Shown here one piece after another: positions 42,317 through 51,854 of a DNA stretch of 64,000 nucleotides. The stretch is from Planctomonas sp. JC2975 (GTDB lineage Bacteria; Actinomycetota; Actinomycetes; Actinomycetales; Microbacteriaceae). A program made the translations under genes and the position numbers. Where the stretch lies: NCBI RefSeq assembly GCF_012985205.1, contig NZ_JABEKS010000002.1, positions 434,001 through 498,000 of the forward strand, given 5' to 3'. Within the stretch, counting starts at the first letter, position 1. Each line of letters begins with the position of its first letter. The notes below the pieces were generated by a model. It had not been told where the DNA came from. It worked only from the letters and a program-made list of their open reading frames with translations, and ran no database searches.

Positions 42317-44464
42317 TCAGACCGCCAGAACGTCGAGCAGCCACGCGAGCTCGAACGCGCGCTCGCGCCACGCGTTGTAGCGTCCGCTGACCCCACCGTG
42401 CCCGGCCGACATCTCCGTCTTCAGCAGCACGGGTGCGCCGGCCGCGCGCAGCCGTGCCGTCCACTTGGCGGGCTCCACGTACAGCACGCGCGTGTCGTTG
42501 AGGCTCGTGACCGCGAGGATGCGCGGGTAGGAAGTGGCATCCGTCGCGACGTTCTCGTACGGCGTGTACGACTTCATGTAGTCGTAGACCGCCTTCTCGT
42601 GCAGCGGGTCGCCCCATTCGTCCCACTCGATCACCGTCAGCGGCAGATCGGGATCCAGGATGCTCGTCAGCGCGTCCACGAACGGCACGTCGGCCAGGAT
42701 GCCGGCGAAGAGCTCCGGCGCGAGGTTCGTGACAGCACCCATGAGCAGGCCTCCAGCGCTCCCGCCCTCGGCGACGAGCCGGTCTGGGGAGGTCCACCCG
42801 GTGTCGACGAGGTGCTCGGCGCACGAGACGAAATCGGTGAACGTGTTGCGCTTGTTCGTCAGCTTGCCGTCTTCGTACCAGTGCCGGCCGAGTTCACCTC
42901 CGCCGCGCACGTGGGCGATGGCGAAGACGACGCCGCGGTCCAGCAACGACAGCCGGGCGATGGAGACGGCCGGATCGATGCTGTGCTCGTACGATCCGTA
43001 TCCGTAGAGCTCCAGCGGAGCGGGAGTTCCCGGCGTGACGAGGTCGCGCCGGAACACCAGCGAGATCGGCACCAGCGTGCCGTCGCCGGCCGTCGCCCAC
43101 TCGCGGCGCTGCTCGTAAGCATCCGGGTCGTAGCCGCCGAGGATGGGCTGCCGCTTCAGGAGGCGAAGCTCGTCTGCGCCGGGCTCGGCGTCGGGGAGCC
43201 AGTCGTACACGGTCGAAGGGGTGACGAGGGATCCGTATCCCAGTCGAACGGTCGGCTGCGTCCACTCGGGGTTGCCCGCTGTGCCCACCGTGAAGATCGG
43301 CTCGTCGAACCCGAGCTCGCGCAGGTCGCCGTATCCGTCGTTCGTCAGCGGCAGCACGGCCACCCGGGTGAGACCCTCGCGGCGGTACTCGACGACGATC
43401 CTGGAGGCGAATGCGTCGACGGATTCGAGGCGGCGGCCGGGGAGGTGCGGCAGCACGATGCGCCTGGTGCCCTGCGGATCGGATGCCGCGACATCCGAGA
43501 GCTCGAAATCCTCGGCGTGGTCGTTGTGCACGATGAGCAAGCGGTCCTCGCCCGAGACGATCGCATGCTCCACGTCGTACTCGACGCCTTCGCGTCTCGG
43601 CCAGACGAGCGCCGGCTCCGCCGTCGGATCGGATGCGGGGATCAGCCGCGACTCGCTCGTGATCGAGGAGCCGATGCCGATCTCGATGAAGCCCCTGCTG
43701 CGCATGACGCCGACGCCCACCCAGTACCGCTCGTCGGGCTCGTGGTGCACCACGACGTCGTCGGCAGCGGTGGTGCCCAGTTCGTGGCGCCAGATCGTGT
43801 CGGGTCGCCACGCATCATCGACCGTCGCGTAGAACGCGTATCGGCCATCGGGGGAGAGCACCGCGCCCGCCGAGGTGTTCGGCACTTCATCGTCGAGGTC
43901 GGCGCCGGTCGCGAGCTCGCGTACCCGGAGCGTGTACCGTTCGTCGCCGACAGTGTCCGTTGCATAGAGAAGCCTGCGCCCGTCGGCGCTGACGTCGAAG
44001 GTGCCGAGCCGGAAGAACTCGTGGCCTTCCGCCTCCGCGTTCGCGTCGAACAGCACCTCCTCGCCGGGCAGCGCCGGCGTGCTCGCGTCGACCTCGGCGA
44101 TGGTCGGCGGCGTCCAGTCCTCGTCGGAGGAGATCGGGGCGCGGCACTGCACGCCGTACTGCCTGCCCTCGAAGGACCGCGAGTAGTACCACCATCCGCC
44201 TTCCCGCATCGGCACGGAGAGATCGGTCTCCTGTGTTCGGGAGCGGATCTCCTCGAAGATCCGTTCGCGCAGCGGCGCCAGATGGGCCGTCTGCTCGTCG
44301 GTGTAGGCGTTCTCAGCGCTCAGGTGGGCGATCACCTCGGGATCGTCCTTGTCGCGCAGCCACTCGTAAGGATCCTCGACGCTGTCGCCGTGGTGGGTGC
44401 GCGTGAACGGCACCTGCTTCGCGACCGGCGGAACGGTGGAGGACGCTGCGGAGAACTCTGGCAT
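42317..44464 (-). CDS. ptrB: S9-family oligopeptidase B (prolyl oligopeptidase fold)
   Basis: This 715-residue protein has an N-terminal seven-bladed propeller (residues about 75-430) and a C-terminal alpha/beta-hydrolase domain. The nucleophile is Ser569 in AEGGSAGGLLMGAV, the Asp follows in SLNDTRVLYVEPAKW and the His in MSAGHGGVSGRY. DPYEWLRDKDDPEVIAHL near the start is the S9A signature. It cleaves short peptides after basic residues and is cytoplasmic (no signal peptide). TAGCGT ends six bases before the ATG (44476-44471), so it is leaderless. Confidence 0.93.
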   Translation of the reverse strand: MPEFSAASSTVPPVAKQVPFTRTHHGDSVEDPYEWLRDKDDPEVIAHLSAENAYTDEQTAHLAPLRERIFEEIRSRTQETDLSVPMREGGWWYYSRSFEGRQYGVQCRAPISSDEDWTPPTIAEVDASTPALPGEEVLFDANAEAEGHEFFRLGTFDVSADGRRLLYATDTVGDERYTLRVRELATGADLDDEVPNTSAGAVLSPDGRYAFYATVDDAWRPDTIWRHELGTTAADDVVVHHEPDERYWVGVGVMRSRGFIEIGIGSSITSESRLIPASDPTAEPALVWPRREGVEYDVEHAIVSGEDRLLIVHNDHAEDFELSDVAASDPQGTRRIVLPHLPGRRLESVDAFASRIVVEYRREGLTRVAVLPLTNDGYGDLRELGFDEPIFTVGTAGNPEWTQPTVRLGYGSLVTPSTVYDWLPDAEPGADELRLLKRQPILGGYDPDAYEQRREWATAGDGTLVPISLVFRRDLVTPGTPAPLELYGYGSYEHSIDPAVSIARLSLLDRGVVFAIAHVRGGGELGRHWYEDGKLTNKRNTFTDFVSCAEHLVDTGWTSPDRLVAEGGSAGGLLMGAVTNLAPELFAGILADVPFVDALTSILDPDLPLTVIEWDEWGDPLHEKAVYDYMKSYTPYENVATDATSYPRILAVTSLNDTRVLYVEPAKWTARLRAAGAPVLLKTEMSAGHGGVSGRYNAWRERAFELAWLLDVLAV

Positions 44465-44470
44465 GGGTCA

Positions 44471-44548
44471 ACGCTACCGACCCGGACGCGCTGTCCTGGC
44501 ACGGTTTCGAGTCGGTGCGACTCGCCGACGCGCCGTGGTCGGTAGCGT
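44471..44548. promoter_or_regulatory. Divergent leaderless promoters with the same -10 hexamer
   Basis: TAGCGT occurs on each strand: 44476-44471 for the oligopeptidase and 44543-44548 for the aldo/keto reductase. In both cases six bases separate it from the ATG. The flanking bases are also similar (GGTAGCGTTGA), making the pair near mirror images 90 bases apart. Confidence 0.6.
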
Positions 44549-44554
44549 TGAGGC

Positions 44555-45391
44555 ATGAGCATTCCGCAGTACGAACTGAACGACGGAACCTTCATCCCCG
44601 CCACTGGATTCGGCACGTATCCGCTGCGTGGCGACGAGGGTGCGAAGGCCGTCGCCGACGCGATCGCGGTCGGGTACCGTCTTCTCGACACGGCCGTCAA
44701 CTACCGCAACGAGGATGCCGTCGGCCGCGGCATGAGGGCATCCGGCGTCGACCGCTCGGAGCTCATCGTGCAGACGAAGATCCCCGGTCGCCACCACGGA
44801 TACGACGAGACCCTGAAGTCGTTCGAGGAGTCTCGCAGCGCGCTCGGCGTCGACATCATCGACGTGTACCTGATCCACTGGCCCAACCCGAGCGTCGACA
44901 AGTACGTCGACACGTTCAAGGCGATGATCGACCTGAGGGATCGCGGGCTCGTCCGCACCATCGGCGTCTCGAACTTCACCGAGGAGTTCCTCACGCGCCT
45001 GCAGCGGGAGACCGGTGAGCTGCCTTCCGTGAACCAGGTGGAGCTGCATCCGTACTTTCCTCAGGAACGGTTGCGCGCGTTCCACGCCGAGCACGGCATC
45101 GTCACCGAGGCGTGGAGCCCGCTCGGCAAGAACTCGCCGGTGCTGTCCGAGAAGGCGATCACCGATGCTGCGGCTGCCCACGGCGTCACACCCGCCCAGG
45201 TCGTTCTCCGCTGGCACGTGCAGCTCGGCTCCGTCGCCCTGCCGAAGTCGAGTTCCGTCGAACGGCAGCGCGAGAACTTCGGCATCTTCGGCTTCGCGCT
45301 CAGCGACGACGAGGTGGCCGCGATCACTGCACTCGGCAAGCGCGACGGCCGCCTGTTCGACGGCGACCCGAACCACCACGAGGAGCAATAG
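44555..45391 (+). CDS. Aldo/keto reductase
   Basis: This 278-residue TIM-barrel NADPH oxidoreductase has the catalytic tetrad: Asp and Tyr in RLLDTAVNYRNE, Lys in IVQTKIPG, and His in YLIHWPNPS. IGVSNFTEEFL and LPKSSSVERQRENFGIFGF near the C-terminus are the cofactor-binding signatures. Length is that of prokaryotic 2,5-diketo-gluconate reductase-like AKR5 members. The start is leaderless (TAGCGT six bases upstream). It is not in an operon with the oligopeptidase (divergent). Confidence 0.95.
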   Translation: MSIPQYELNDGTFIPATGFGTYPLRGDEGAKAVADAIAVGYRLLDTAVNYRNEDAVGRGMRASGVDRSELIVQTKIPGRHHGYDETLKSFEESRSALGVDIIDVYLIHWPNPSVDKYVDTFKAMIDLRDRGLVRTIGVSNFTEEFLTRLQRETGELPSVNQVELHPYFPQERLRAFHAEHGIVTEAWSPLGKNSPVLSEKAITDAAAAHGVTPAQVVLRWHVQLGSVALPKSSSVERQRENFGIFGFALSDDEVAAITALGKRDGRLFDGDPNHHEEQ

Positions 45392-45473
45392 TCTCGCGAG
45401 CGGGCGTCCGCATCCGCATCGGTCGGGCATGGCGGCGGGATCGCGCGCCCGGTAGGCAGACGAGGAGTCGACC

Positions 45474-46211
45474 ATGACGGATCACGGCCACCCGAGCACC
45501 GAGGGCACGCCGGAGGCCGCGCCGCCGGAAGCCGTGGCACGGGAGACCGTTGAGGACATCGCGCGCATGTTCGACGGGCGTGCAGCCACGTACGACGAGT
45601 CGGCTTTCCATCGCGCCCTCGCAGCCGAGACGGTGCGCTTCGCACTGGCGGATGACGCGCCCGACGCGCAAGGCACGCCCGAGGTGCACCGCGTGCTCGA
45701 CATCGCGACGGGCACGGGCCTGGTGCTCAGGGCGCTTCCGTCGACCGTCACGCGTCGCTGCGGCGTCGACGTCTCCGCTGGGATGCTCGCCGTGGCCCGC
45801 GCCGAGCTCCCGGAGGCGGAACTGGTGCAGACGGATGCGTCGGGTGAGCTGCCGTTCCCCGCCGGATCCTTCGACCTGATCACGTGCGTGACGGCGTTCC
45901 ACCTCATAGCGGGCCCGCCGGAAGCCCTCCGCAGCTGGCGCGGTCTCCTCGCGCCCGGCGGACGCGTCGTGGTGGCGGTGTTCCGTACCGATGCCGCCGA
46001 CGAGGTCCCAGAGGTCGCAGCTGCCCTTGCGCGCGGTGCTGAGCGCCACGCGCACGGCGCGCACGACCATCTGCACCGCCGGACGGGGACCCCGGCCGCC
46101 CTCGCAGGGATCGCCGAGACCGCCGGTTTCCGGCTGACGCGCTCGGAGACCTGGATGATGCCGGATCCGTTCCAGGTGTGCCTCGTCGCGGAGCTCGTGC
46201 CGGCGGACTGA
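45474..46211 (+). CDS. SAM-dependent class I methyltransferase
   Basis: This 245-residue protein has motif I in VLDIATGTGLVLRAL (residues about 74-88), motif II around GVDVSAGMLAVAR and motif III near FDLITCVTAFHLI. The UbiE/BioC-like layout with a GRAATYDES region suggests a small-molecule C- or O-methyltransferase. GAGGAG precedes the ATG. It lies downstream of the AKR with an 82-base gap. Confidence 0.88.
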   Translation: MTDHGHPSTEGTPEAAPPEAVARETVEDIARMFDGRAATYDESAFHRALAAETVRFALADDAPDAQGTPEVHRVLDIATGTGLVLRALPSTVTRRCGVDVSAGMLAVARAELPEAELVQTDASGELPFPAGSFDLITCVTAFHLIAGPPEALRSWRGLLAPGGRVVVAVFRTDAADEVPEVAAALARGAERHAHGAHDHLHRRTGTPAALAGIAETAGFRLTRSETWMMPDPFQVCLVAELVPAD

Positions 46212-46330
46212 CCGGCCTTCGGATGCCGCACGCGAGGCATCCGTGCGTCCATGCCCGTTCCGTGCGACTCCCGCACCGATTCCGCCGGATCGACCGTTCC
46301 CGGCGCGGGCCGCTGGCGCATAATGGCGGG

Positions 46331-46750
46331 ATGATCACGACCCAGCTGGCACGCGAGCTCAAGGATCACGGCCTGGTGTGGCATCCGTCGTCGGGCGATG
46401 TGTTCGCGATCGATTCCGGCGAGTTCGACGGCGAGACCTTCACCGTCAGCGACATGACCATCGAGGCGCACGAGTTCGACACCGGCACCATCCTCGGCTT
46501 CAACGGGACCACGGAGTGGGCCCTGGATTCCGTCGCGCTGGACAACGCGCTCTGGCTGCCGCGCGAAGACCAGCTGCGCGGCCTGCTCGGTGGTACGTTC
46601 GCGTCGCTGAGCCGCGCCGAGAGCGGCGGATTCGTCGTCGAGACCGCGCGCGACGGCATCCGCGCCAGGTTCGAGGCGACGGAGGCCGAAACCGCATACG
46701 CCCAGGCCGTGCTCGCGCTGATCGGGCAGGCGACCGAAGCCACGGCCTGA
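46331..46750 (+). CDS. Conserved hypothetical protein
   Basis: This 139-residue soluble protein has no domain I recognise. Conserved-looking segments are LVWHPSSGDVFAIDSGEFDG, EFDTGTILGFNGTTEWALDS and LPREDQLRGLLGG. Proteins like this are sometimes labelled CpaE-like, but no ATPase motif is present here. CATAAT ends six bases before the ATG, consistent with leaderless transcription. A terminator-like hairpin follows. Confidence 0.75.
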   Translation: MITTQLARELKDHGLVWHPSSGDVFAIDSGEFDGETFTVSDMTIEAHEFDTGTILGFNGTTEWALDSVALDNALWLPREDQLRGLLGGTFASLSRAESGGFVVETARDGIRARFEATEAETAYAQAVLALIGQATEATA

Positions 46751-46752
46751 GC

Positions 46753-46770
46753 CGGACGGCACCCCGTCCG
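46753..46770. terminator. Hairpin between convergent genes
   Basis: CGGACGG (46753-46759), loop CACC, and CCGTCCG (46764-46770) form a perfect 7-bp stem three bases after the stop at 46750, in the gap to the flavoprotein ending at 46824. It may terminate both directions. Confidence 0.5.
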
Positions 46771-46823
46771 ATGACCGGGCCGTAGGGTGGGCCGGCCCCG
46801 AGAGGCGTCGGTCGTGCAGGGGG

Positions 46824-48095
46824 TCAGCCGGGAGCGAGCGTGTCGCGGGTGATCTCGGCGATGGTCGTGCATCCCGCCAGCGCCATGGTGATGTCGAACT
46901 CGGCGAGGATGTTGCGTAGCACGTCCCTGGCACCCGCCTCGCCGCCGGCGGCCAGCCCGTAGACGTATGGGCGGCCGATCCCGACCGCGGATGCTCCGAG
47001 GGCGAGCGCCACGAACACGTCGGCTCCCGAACGCACCCCGCTGTCGAACAGCACCGGGATGCGTCCGGAGACGACGTCGACGATGTTCGGCAGGGCATCC
47101 AGCGCGGCGACTGCGCCGTCGACCTGGCGTCCGCCGTGATTCGACACGATGATGCCGTCCACGCCGGAGTCCAGGGCGCCCCTCGCGTCGTCCGGATGCA
47201 GCACGCCCTTGAGCACGATCGGCAGGTTCGTGATGGAGCGGAGCCACGTCAGGTCCGGCCAGGTGAGGGTCGGATCCGCGAACAGGTCGAGGAACGTCTC
47301 GACCGCCGCGCGCGGCACGGGTGATCGGAGGTTGTGGGCGAGTGACCCGGGCGTGCGCGAGGACATCTCGACGAGCGTGCGCACTGCCTGCGGCGTGACC
47401 TTCGGCCGGGGTCGCGCCTGGGTCGCGGCGATCCGCCCGTTCACCAGGCGCATGAAGACCGGATCGCTCGTGTACTGGGCGATGCCGCGGCCGCGCGCGA
47501 ACGGGAGGAATCCGAGGTCGAGATCCCGCGGGCGCCAGCCGAGAAGGTGCGTGTCCAGCGTGACGAGCAGCGCCTCGCATCCGCTCGCCTCCGCTCGTCG
47601 CACGAGGCTCTCGGTGAGCTCGCGCGACGAGCTCCAGTACAGCTGATACCACGCCTCGGCACCGCGGATGGCGGAGGTCACCCGCTCCATCGGCGTCGAC
47701 GCCTGGGTGGAAAGTGCGACGGGGATGCCCAGGCCGGCGCCGGCTCGAGCGGCCCCCGTGTCGGCATCCGCATGCGCCAGGTCGAGCACGCCGATCGGTG
47801 CGAGGTACAACGGCGTCGACCTGCGCGTGCCGAAGAGCTCGACGGTCGGATCGCGGGTCCCGACATCCTTGAGCACGCGGGGCACGATCCTGTGCCTTCC
47901 GAACGCGCGACGGTTGGCGCTCGCCGTGGTCTCGAGGCCGGCGGATCCGGCCACGTACGCGAACGCCTCCTTCGACATGGCGCGCTTCGCCGCCTTGACC
48001 AGGCGCGGATACGAGACGGGTACCCGCGGAATCCGTCCGAGAACGCCGTCGAGGTAGATCTCGGACTGTCGCGCGCGGCCGGCTGACTCCGTCAT
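46824..48095 (-). CDS. FMN-dependent alpha-hydroxy acid dehydrogenase, lactate 2-monooxygenase-like
   Basis: This 423-residue protein has a TIM barrel with FMN. WYQLYWSSSRELTES, LDTHLLGWRPRDLDLGFLPF and VSNHGGRQVDGAVAALDA (the catalytic His and the FMN-phosphate loop) are clear. The long insert with GIAQYTSDPVF matches lactate 2-monooxygenase-type members more than classic LldD. It oxidises L-lactate or another 2-hydroxy acid. TAAGTT (48107-48102) is six bases before the ATG. It sits next to an APC permease on the same strand (4-base gap) but the pairing may be coincidental. Confidence 0.88.
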   Translation of the reverse strand: MTESAGRARQSEIYLDGVLGRIPRVPVSYPRLVKAAKRAMSKEAFAYVAGSAGLETTASANRRAFGRHRIVPRVLKDVGTRDPTVELFGTRRSTPLYLAPIGVLDLAHADADTGAARAGAGLGIPVALSTQASTPMERVTSAIRGAEAWYQLYWSSSRELTESLVRRAEASGCEALLVTLDTHLLGWRPRDLDLGFLPFARGRGIAQYTSDPVFMRLVNGRIAATQARPRPKVTPQAVRTLVEMSSRTPGSLAHNLRSPVPRAAVETFLDLFADPTLTWPDLTWLRSITNLPIVLKGVLHPDDARGALDSGVDGIIVSNHGGRQVDGAVAALDALPNIVDVVSGRIPVLFDSGVRSGADVFVALALGASAVGIGRPYVYGLAAGGEAGARDVLRNILAEFDITMALAGCTTIAEITRDTLAPG

Positions 48096-48099
48096 GTCA

Positions 48100-50034
48100 T
48101 CAACTTACGTGCACGTGCGGGCGTCTCTTCGTGTCGGGCTCGGTCTCGCGCAGCACCTCACGGGTGACCGGCGCCACCTCGCCCGTGCCGGTGACGAGGA
48201 AGCGCAGCATGTTCGAGACCGGATTGCCCTCAGTCCACTCGAAGTAGATCTCGGGCACGACCCCCGTCTCGTCGCGGATCTGCAGCAGAACGGCAGCGAT
48301 GGTGTTCGGCACGTTCGCGCTCGTGACCTGCAGCACGCGATAGCCGTGCTTGGCCACGCCGACGACCTCGAGGTCTTCCTCGAAGTCCGAGGAATCGCGG
48401 GGCAGCACCTCGAGGAAGATGATGGGCGAGCCCTGCGGAATGTGCGCGAAACGTCGCTCGTCCTTGCTCTTCTGGGCGTACTCCTGCACGGTGTCGACGT
48501 CGGGCTCGTGCGAGACGATCCGGATGGTGCCGAACTCCTCCGCGTCTTCGGAGACGAATCCCGCCGCCGTGAGGCTCAGGCGCACAGAAGTCGCACGAAG
48601 CTGGAACGACCGGCGCACCCGCGACAGGATCGAGACCAGGATGATCCCGAGGATGAACCAGGCCGCGATCCGCACGCCGTCAGGGCGTTCGACGATGTTG
48701 TCGATCGTCGTGTAGACGAACACGGCGGCGATCACGAAGAAGGCGATCAGGCGCCAACGCTGACGCTTGCGCCACGCGGAGAGCGCGACGGCGACGGCGG
48801 CCGACGTGATCAGCACGAGCACGCCCGTTGCGTACGCGCCGCCCTGACGATCGACGTTGGCGTCGAAGATCCACGTGATGAGGAACGCGATCAGCGTGAA
48901 GACGACCACAAGGGGGCGGATGGCGCGTGCCCACTGCGGTGCCATCCCGTAGCGGGGCAGGTAGCGCGGCACGAGGTTGAGCAGCCCGGCCATCGCTGAG
49001 GCTCCGGCGAACCACAGGATCGCGATGGTCGAGATGTCGTACACGGTGCCGAACACCGGACCCAGGTACTCGTGCGCGAGGAAGGCAAGGGCCCGCCCGT
49101 TCGCCGCGCCTCCCGGCTGGAACTCCTTCTGCGGAATGAGGATCGTCGTCACGAAGCTCGACGTGATGAGGAAGCAGCTCATGATGATGGCGGCCGTGGT
49201 GAGGAGACGTCCCGCACCGCGGATCCGTCCGGCCGGCTTGTCAGGGGTGTCCGTCGGATCGCCCTTGATCTGCGGCATGACCGCGACGCCCGTCTCGAAT
49301 CCGGACAGGCCGAGCGCGAGCTTCGGGAAGACCAGCAGTGCTATGCCCACCACGAGCAGCGGATCGCCGTGGGTCGCCGTGAGGGCGGCCCACCAGTCCG
49401 TCACCTCCATCGGACGCTCGGCCACCTGACCGAGCGCGACGGCGACCACCACGACGTTCAGCGCCAGGTACACGCCGACGAGAACGGTGGCCACGCCGAT
49501 CGCCTCGGAGAAGCCCATCAGGAAGACGGCGCCCAGCAGGATGATCAGGATGAGCGTCACCGGCACGTTGCCGCCGTGCATCCAGGCCGGAGCGAGTGGA
49601 TTCTCGATGGCGTGCGCTGCGCCGTCCGCGGCAGACAGCGTGATGGTGATCATGAAGTCGGTTGCCGCGAATCCGAGCAGCACGAGAACGAAGAGCTTGC
49701 CAGCCCACCACGGCAGCAGGCGCTCGAGCATCGCGATCGAGCCGGATCCGCGGAAGCTCTCCTTCGCCACCCGTCGGTACACGGGCAGGGCGCCGAGAAG
49801 TGTCAGGGCGACGAGCACGATCGTGGCCAGCGGCGAGATGAGGCCGGCCGCAAGAGCCGCAATGCCCGGCTGGTATCCGAGGGTCGAGAAGTAGTCGAGA
49901 CCGGTCAGGCACATAACTCGCCACCACGAGTGGGTCTTCTCGACAGACTCGGCGTGCGGTCCCTGGCTGGGTGCGGCCATGCCTTGCAGGAACCACGACC
50001 GGAAACGGCCGCGCGGCTGTGCAGTTGTGGTCAC
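48100..50034 (-). CDS. KimA-like APC-family permease with C-terminal cytoplasmic domain
   Basis: This 644-residue protein has about 12 helices and then a C-terminal soluble region (about 490-640). [18 protein letters not shown] in helix 1 and [20 protein letters not shown] resemble KimA/YdaO-type potassium importers. The C-terminal part is long and contains [18 protein letters not shown]. Potassium or amino-acid uptake is likely. TAGTCT (50046-50041) is exactly six bases before the GTG, so the mRNA lacks a leader and cannot carry the ydaO riboswitch known upstream of kimA elsewhere. Confidence 0.85.
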   Translation of the reverse strand: MTTTAQPRGRFRSWFLQGMAAPSQGPHAESVEKTHSWWRVMCLTGLDYFSTLGYQPGIAALAAGLISPLATIVLVALTLLGALPVYRRVAKESFRGSGSIAMLERLLPWWAGKLFVLVLLGFAATDFMITITLSAADGAAHAIENPLAPAWMHGGNVPVTLILIILLGAVFLMGFSEAIGVATVLVGVYLALNVVVVAVALGQVAERPMEVTDWWAALTATHGDPLLVVGIALLVFPKLALGLSGFETGVAVMPQIKGDPTDTPDKPAGRIRGAGRLLTTAAIIMSCFLITSSFVTTILIPQKEFQPGGAANGRALAFLAHEYLGPVFGTVYDISTIAILWFAGASAMAGLLNLVPRYLPRYGMAPQWARAIRPLVVVFTLIAFLITWIFDANVDRQGGAYATGVLVLITSAAVAVALSAWRKRQRWRLIAFFVIAAVFVYTTIDNIVERPDGVRIAAWFILGIILVSILSRVRRSFQLRATSVRLSLTAAGFVSEDAEEFGTIRIVSHEPDVDTVQEYAQKSKDERRFAHIPQGSPIIFLEVLPRDSSDFEEDLEVVGVAKHGYRVLQVTSANVPNTIAAVLLQIRDETGVVPEIYFEWTEGNPVSNMLRFLVTGTGEVAPVTREVLRETEPDTKRRPHVHVS

Positions 50035-50105
50035 CCGGTCAGACTAAGCGCCCATCACCTGTGCGGATGCCCGGCCGAAGCCGAGTCGACATCGTCACGT
50101 CTCAG

Positions 50106-50137
50106 GGTTCGCAAAGGTTCACCCAAGGGTCGACGTA
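50106..50137. promoter_or_regulatory. PHO-box-like direct repeats
   Basis: GGTTC (50106-50110), GGTTC (50116-50120) and GGGTC (50127-50131) recur at 10-11-base spacing. The middle unit GGTTCACCC matches the actinobacterial PhoP half-site (GTTCACC). It lies 179 bases before the phosphate transporter start, and also 72 bases from the permease start. Phosphate-responsive control of the PiT gene is inferred. Confidence 0.4.
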
Positions 50138-50175
50138 GATGACCGGCATCCGCCGTCGAACCCAGCCGCGTCGAG

Positions 50176-50293
50176 TTGACCCGCTCACCGCCACATGTGA
50201 CCATCGACTGAGGTCTTAACGCACGGTGTCAGACGGGTGAACTCCCGGATGCGCCGCCCGGTGCATTCCGGAGCGGGCTGACCGCAACCGTGC
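50176..50293 (+). promoter_or_regulatory. Promoter and nested-hairpin leader of the phosphate transporter
   Basis: TTGACC (50176-50181) and GACCAT (50199-50204) are 17 bases apart; transcription would start near 50211. The leader then folds as three nested stems: GCACGGT (50221-50227) with ACCGTGC (50287-50293), GTCAG (50228-50232) with CTGAC (50278-50282), and CTCCCGGATGC (50242-50252) with GCATTCCGGAG (50263-50273). ACGGG (50233-50237) could alternatively pair with CCCGT (50293-50297). It resembles a switchable leader RNA; no known riboswitch class fits. Confidence 0.45.
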
Positions 50294-50315
50294 CCGTTCC
50301 TCGAGAAAGACGTCG

Positions 50316-51506
50316 GTGGAGTTCACCCTGATCGTCGTGCTGGTGATCGTGCTGGCGCTCTTCTTCGATTTCACCAACGGCTTTCACGACACCGCCAACG
50401 CGATGGCGACGCCGATCGCCACCGGCGCGATGAAGCCGAAGATCGCCGTCGCACTCGCCGCGGTGCTCAATCTGGTCGGCGCGTTCCTGTCCACCGAGGT
50501 GGCGAAGACCATCTCGAGCGGCCTCATCAAGGAGGGCGACGGCGGCGTGCAGATCACGCCGACGATGATCTTCGCCGGACTGGTCGGCGCAATCATCTGG
50601 AATCTCGTCACGTGGCTGTACGGACTGCCATCGTCCTCCAGTCATGCGCTGTTCGGCGGACTGATCGGCGCCGCCATCGTCGGCGCCGGATTCGCGTCGG
50701 TGGACTACGTCGTGCTGCTCGACAAGGTGATCCTGCCCGCTCTGCTCTCACCTGCGATCGCCGGCCTGGTCGCCTTCGGCGCCACCCGCCTCGCCTACGC
50801 GATCACGAGGCGGTACGACAATCTTCCCGACGGCCGCGCCGGATTCCGCTTCGCCCAGATCTTCTCGTCGTCACTGGTGGCGCTGGCGCACGGAACGAAC
50901 GACGCGCAGAAGACCATGGGCGTCATCACGCTCGTGCTCATCTCGGCCGGGGTGCTCGCTCCCGGGTCGAATCCGCCGGTCGCCGTCATCGCGGCGTGCG
51001 CCCTGGCCATCGCGATCGGCACCTACACGGGCGGATGGCGCATCATCCGCACGCTCGGCAAGGGCCTGACCGATGTGAAGCCCGCTCAGGGCTTCGCGGC
51101 AGAGACGAGCACGGCGGCGACCATCCTTGCCTCATCGCACCTCGGATTCGCGCTGTCGACCACGCAGGTGGCATCCGGTTCCGTGATCGGATCCGGCCTC
51201 GGGCGCCGCGGCTCCAGCGTGCGCTGGGGCACGGCAGGCCGCATCGGTCTCGGCTGGCTCATGACCCTTCCAGCAGCCGCGATCGTCGGTGCCATCACCG
51301 CCTTCATCGGACTTCTCGGCCCTGTCGGCGTCGCGATCGACCTCGTGGTGGCGGTGGCTGTCATCGTGCTGATCTTCGCCCTCTCGCGGCGCAACAACGT
51401 GCACGCCCACAACGCCTTCGAGGGCGTCAGCGAGGTCGCGGAGTCCGGCCGCGTCGTCAAGATCCGCAAGGTCAAGCCGAAGGACGCGAGACGGAGCGCA
51501 GCATGA
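50316..51506 (+). CDS. pit: PiT-family inorganic phosphate transporter
   Basis: This 396-residue protein has about ten helices and the duplicated PiT motifs: TNGFHDTANAMATPIATGAM near the N-terminus and LVALAHGTNDAQKTMGVI in the second half. It imports phosphate with protons or metals. The GTG at 50316 has only a weak GAGAAAGA upstream. The stop overlaps the next gene (ATGA). The preceding leader and PHO-like repeats suggest phosphate control. Confidence 0.95.
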   Translation: MEFTLIVVLVIVLALFFDFTNGFHDTANAMATPIATGAMKPKIAVALAAVLNLVGAFLSTEVAKTISSGLIKEGDGGVQITPTMIFAGLVGAIIWNLVTWLYGLPSSSSHALFGGLIGAAIVGAGFASVDYVVLLDKVILPALLSPAIAGLVAFGATRLAYAITRRYDNLPDGRAGFRFAQIFSSSLVALAHGTNDAQKTMGVITLVLISAGVLAPGSNPPVAVIAACALAIAIGTYTGGWRIIRTLGKGLTDVKPAQGFAAETSTAATILASSHLGFALSTTQVASGSVIGSGLGRRGSSVRWGTAGRIGLGWLMTLPAAAIVGAITAFIGLLGPVGVAIDLVVAVAVIVLIFALSRRNNVHAHNAFEGVSEVAESGRVVKIRKVKPKDARRSAA

Positions 51507-51835
51507 TCGACTGGATCGCCTTCCTCCTCGTCGCCGCTGCGGCGCTGCTGTCTGCGTGCATCGTCGTCTCGCTCTACGCGCTCGGGCTGCGGATGCTCTC
51601 TACGGCCGGCAAGGCGCCGAACGTCACCCCCGCCGAGTTCACCGACGCGATCACCATCGTCACTCCGACCGAGGCTGCGGCGGAGGCCAAGCGCATCAAG
51701 AAGGCGGCGAAGCGCAACCCGCTGACGCCGTTGCAGAAGCGTCTTGCGCTGATCGTCGCCTACGTGTGCTTCGTGCTGTGCGGTGCCGTCGTGCTCTTCG
51801 GTATCTACCTCATCGTCCCGGCGCTGCACCAGTAG
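51503..51835 (+). CDS. Small membrane protein coupled to the PiT transporter
   Basis: This 110-residue protein has two hydrophobic segments (about 5-28 and 84-106) separated by a charged region containing PAEFTDAITIVTPTEAAAEA and KRIKKAAKRNPLTPLQKR. It is not a DUF47 (Pit accessory) domain, although it occupies that position. Four-base overlap with pit implies translational coupling and a probable role in the transporter's assembly or regulation. Confidence 0.8.
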   Translation: MIDWIAFLLVAAAALLSACIVVSLYALGLRMLSTAGKAPNVTPAEFTDAITIVTPTEAAAEAKRIKKAAKRNPLTPLQKRLALIVAYVCFVLCGAVVLFGIYLIVPALHQ

Positions 51836-51854
51836 CCCCAGCGCCCCTCCTCGC

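Noticed and set aside
46331-46750. CpaE-like pilus ATPase annotation
   Set aside because: There is no Walker motif and the protein has only 139 residues, so it is left as hypothetical.
50035-50315. A ydaO-type c-di-AMP riboswitch upstream of the KimA-like permease
   Set aside because: A TAGTCT -10 element sits six bases before the permease GTG, leaving no leader, and the conserved ydaO core sequences are absent. The structured RNA in this gap lies on the other strand, before the phosphate transporter.
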